Source of the DNA: Heliomarina baculiformis | GTDB lineage: Bacteria > Pseudomonadota > Alphaproteobacteria > Rhodobacterales > Rhodobacteraceae | Length of the DNA: 59,588 nt | Direction: 5' to 3' | NCBI RefSeq assembly: GCF_019966545.1 | Contig: NZ_JAIMIC010000016.1 | Coordinates: 1 to 59,588 of the forward strand | In this document: piece by piece, positions 59,061 to 59,588 of the stretch | Layout of the letters: every line of letters begins with the position of its first letter | Numbering within the stretch: the first letter of the stretch is position 1 | Translations under genes and position numbers: made by a program | The notes under the pieces: generated by a model | The model's input: only the letters and a program-made list of their open reading frames with translations | The model's database searches: none | What the model was told of the DNA's origin: nothing

Positions 59061-59203
59061 TATCGGAACCCTCTCCGAACCACACTATTTTGCACAGCCA
59101 TCTTTGCAACGACTAACGTCATGGTTGAAGCACTTCCCATGCTTTATGCTTGATTGGGCCGATGGCCACATACATCTGTTCGCACCGTTGAGGGCACACC
59201 CCT
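59061..59203 (-). promoter_or_regulatory. likely promoter region of the six-gene defence operon
   Basis: This 143-bp stretch lies between the operon's first start codon and the right direct repeat and is more AT-rich than the genes. It must contain the operon promoter, unless transcription comes from beyond the repeat. No -35/-10 pair fits well enough to mark. Confidence 0.45.
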
Positions 59204-59405
59204 GCCCCAGCGACTGTTACCGAATGGCCGAGATGAAGCGTCGCTACGACCATGCGACGGCTGGTCGGGCTGGCTCCGGAGGAGACTGCACGGCCAGCGC
59301 CACGTCGCAGGGCGAGGCGGCGTTTCAGCTCGGGGAGGGCGGCTGCAGGCAGCCGGCCGAGTAGGGCGCGGTCCTGGCCAAAGGGCAGGAGGGGCCAAAA
59401 TCATG
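59204..59405. repeat. right copy of ~200-bp direct repeat flanking defence cassette
   Basis: Same sequence and orientation as 43296-43498, with scattered substitutions and small indels. Short frames inside both copies translate to similar peptides, but indels change the frame between copies, so coding is doubtful. It lies just upstream of the operon promoter region. Confidence 0.85.
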
Positions 59406-59588
59406 AAAACCTAAACGTTGCAGATCACAAAGACCAAAGCACCGTTCGAAAAGCCCCGCTTTCCGCGACAGAGGCGGGATCCACAGGACATCCGGTTTGA
59501 CGTGTTTCGTTGTAAGCCTCCGGGGGCGGCCGTCTGAACTTGTGTTCGCTCCGATGGTAAGTCCGCCCTTATGTCCGACTTTATCAAC
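59406..59588. other. trailing segment, nothing recognised
   Basis: 183 bp to the end of the window with no supported gene, RNA or repeat. A short frame crosses it but has no recognisable product. Confidence 0.4.

Noticed and set aside
1-59588. tRNA genes, rRNA, or CRISPR arrays
   Set aside because: No cloverleaf-like sequence with a CCA-type end, no rRNA segment and no regularly spaced short repeats were noticed on either strand. A tRNA or covariance-model scan would be decisive.

Overview
The window looks like accessory DNA of an alphaproteobacterium, most likely a member of the Rhodobacteraceae. The ETF genes, the virB/virD genes, the DUF736 and WGR proteins and the IS5-family remnant are all of types common on plasmids and genomic islands in that group. 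This placement is inferred from gene content. Three blocks can be read: a cycloalkanol/cycloalkanone catabolic cluster (about 0.2-17.5 kb), a complete VirB/VirD-type conjugation system (about 17.8-42.7 kb) that carries a Hachiman defence locus inside it, and a six-gene Shango-like defence operon (43.6-59.1 kb) between two copies of a ~200-bp direct repeat.

Block 1 encodes, on paper, a full route from a cyclic alcohol to central metabolism. A CpnA-like SDR oxidises the alcohol to the ketone. A Baeyer-Villiger monooxygenase makes the lactone, an HSL-family hydrolase opens it, and an Fe-type alcohol dehydrogenase plus an aldehyde dehydrogenase give the dicarboxylate. A class III CoA-transferase, an acyl-CoA dehydrogenase with its own ETF alpha/beta, a fused enoyl-CoA hydratase/3-hydroxyacyl-CoA dehydrogenase and a beta-ketoadipyl-CoA-type thiolase complete beta-oxidation. 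IclR and AraC regulators and a hot-dog thioesterase accompany them. The thiolase favours a C6 substrate (cyclohexanol to adipate), whereas the SDR resembles the C5 enzyme cyclopentanol dehydrogenase. A decayed IS5-family element splits the cluster into two halves.

Block 2 begins with small regulatory and hypothetical genes, then runs virB1-virB11 on the + strand, including a second lytic transglycosylase inside a VirB5-like scaffold. Between virB11 and the oppositely oriented virD4-virD2-virD1 genes sits cargo: Hachiman hamA-hamB followed by a small DUF3223/DCL-like gene, a single-domain WGR gene and a DUF2235 hydrolase with a central membrane hairpin. Just upstream of virD1 is a sequence identical to the core of an Agrobacterium T-DNA border/nic site, a strong oriT candidate.

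Block 3, on the - strand, reads TerB-family membrane protein, BrxD-like ATPase and DEAD-box helicase (together resembling the Shango system, SngA-SngB-SngC), then an AddB-like nuclease, an AddA-like helicase-nuclease and a 1112-residue SF2 helicase with a C-terminal PD-(D/E)XK-like domain. Intergenic gaps are tiny or absent, so the six genes look like one operon. The association of a Shango core with an AddAB-like pair and a helicase-nuclease, packaged between direct repeats on a conjugative element, is the most unusual feature of the window. No rRNA, tRNA or CRISPR array was seen.
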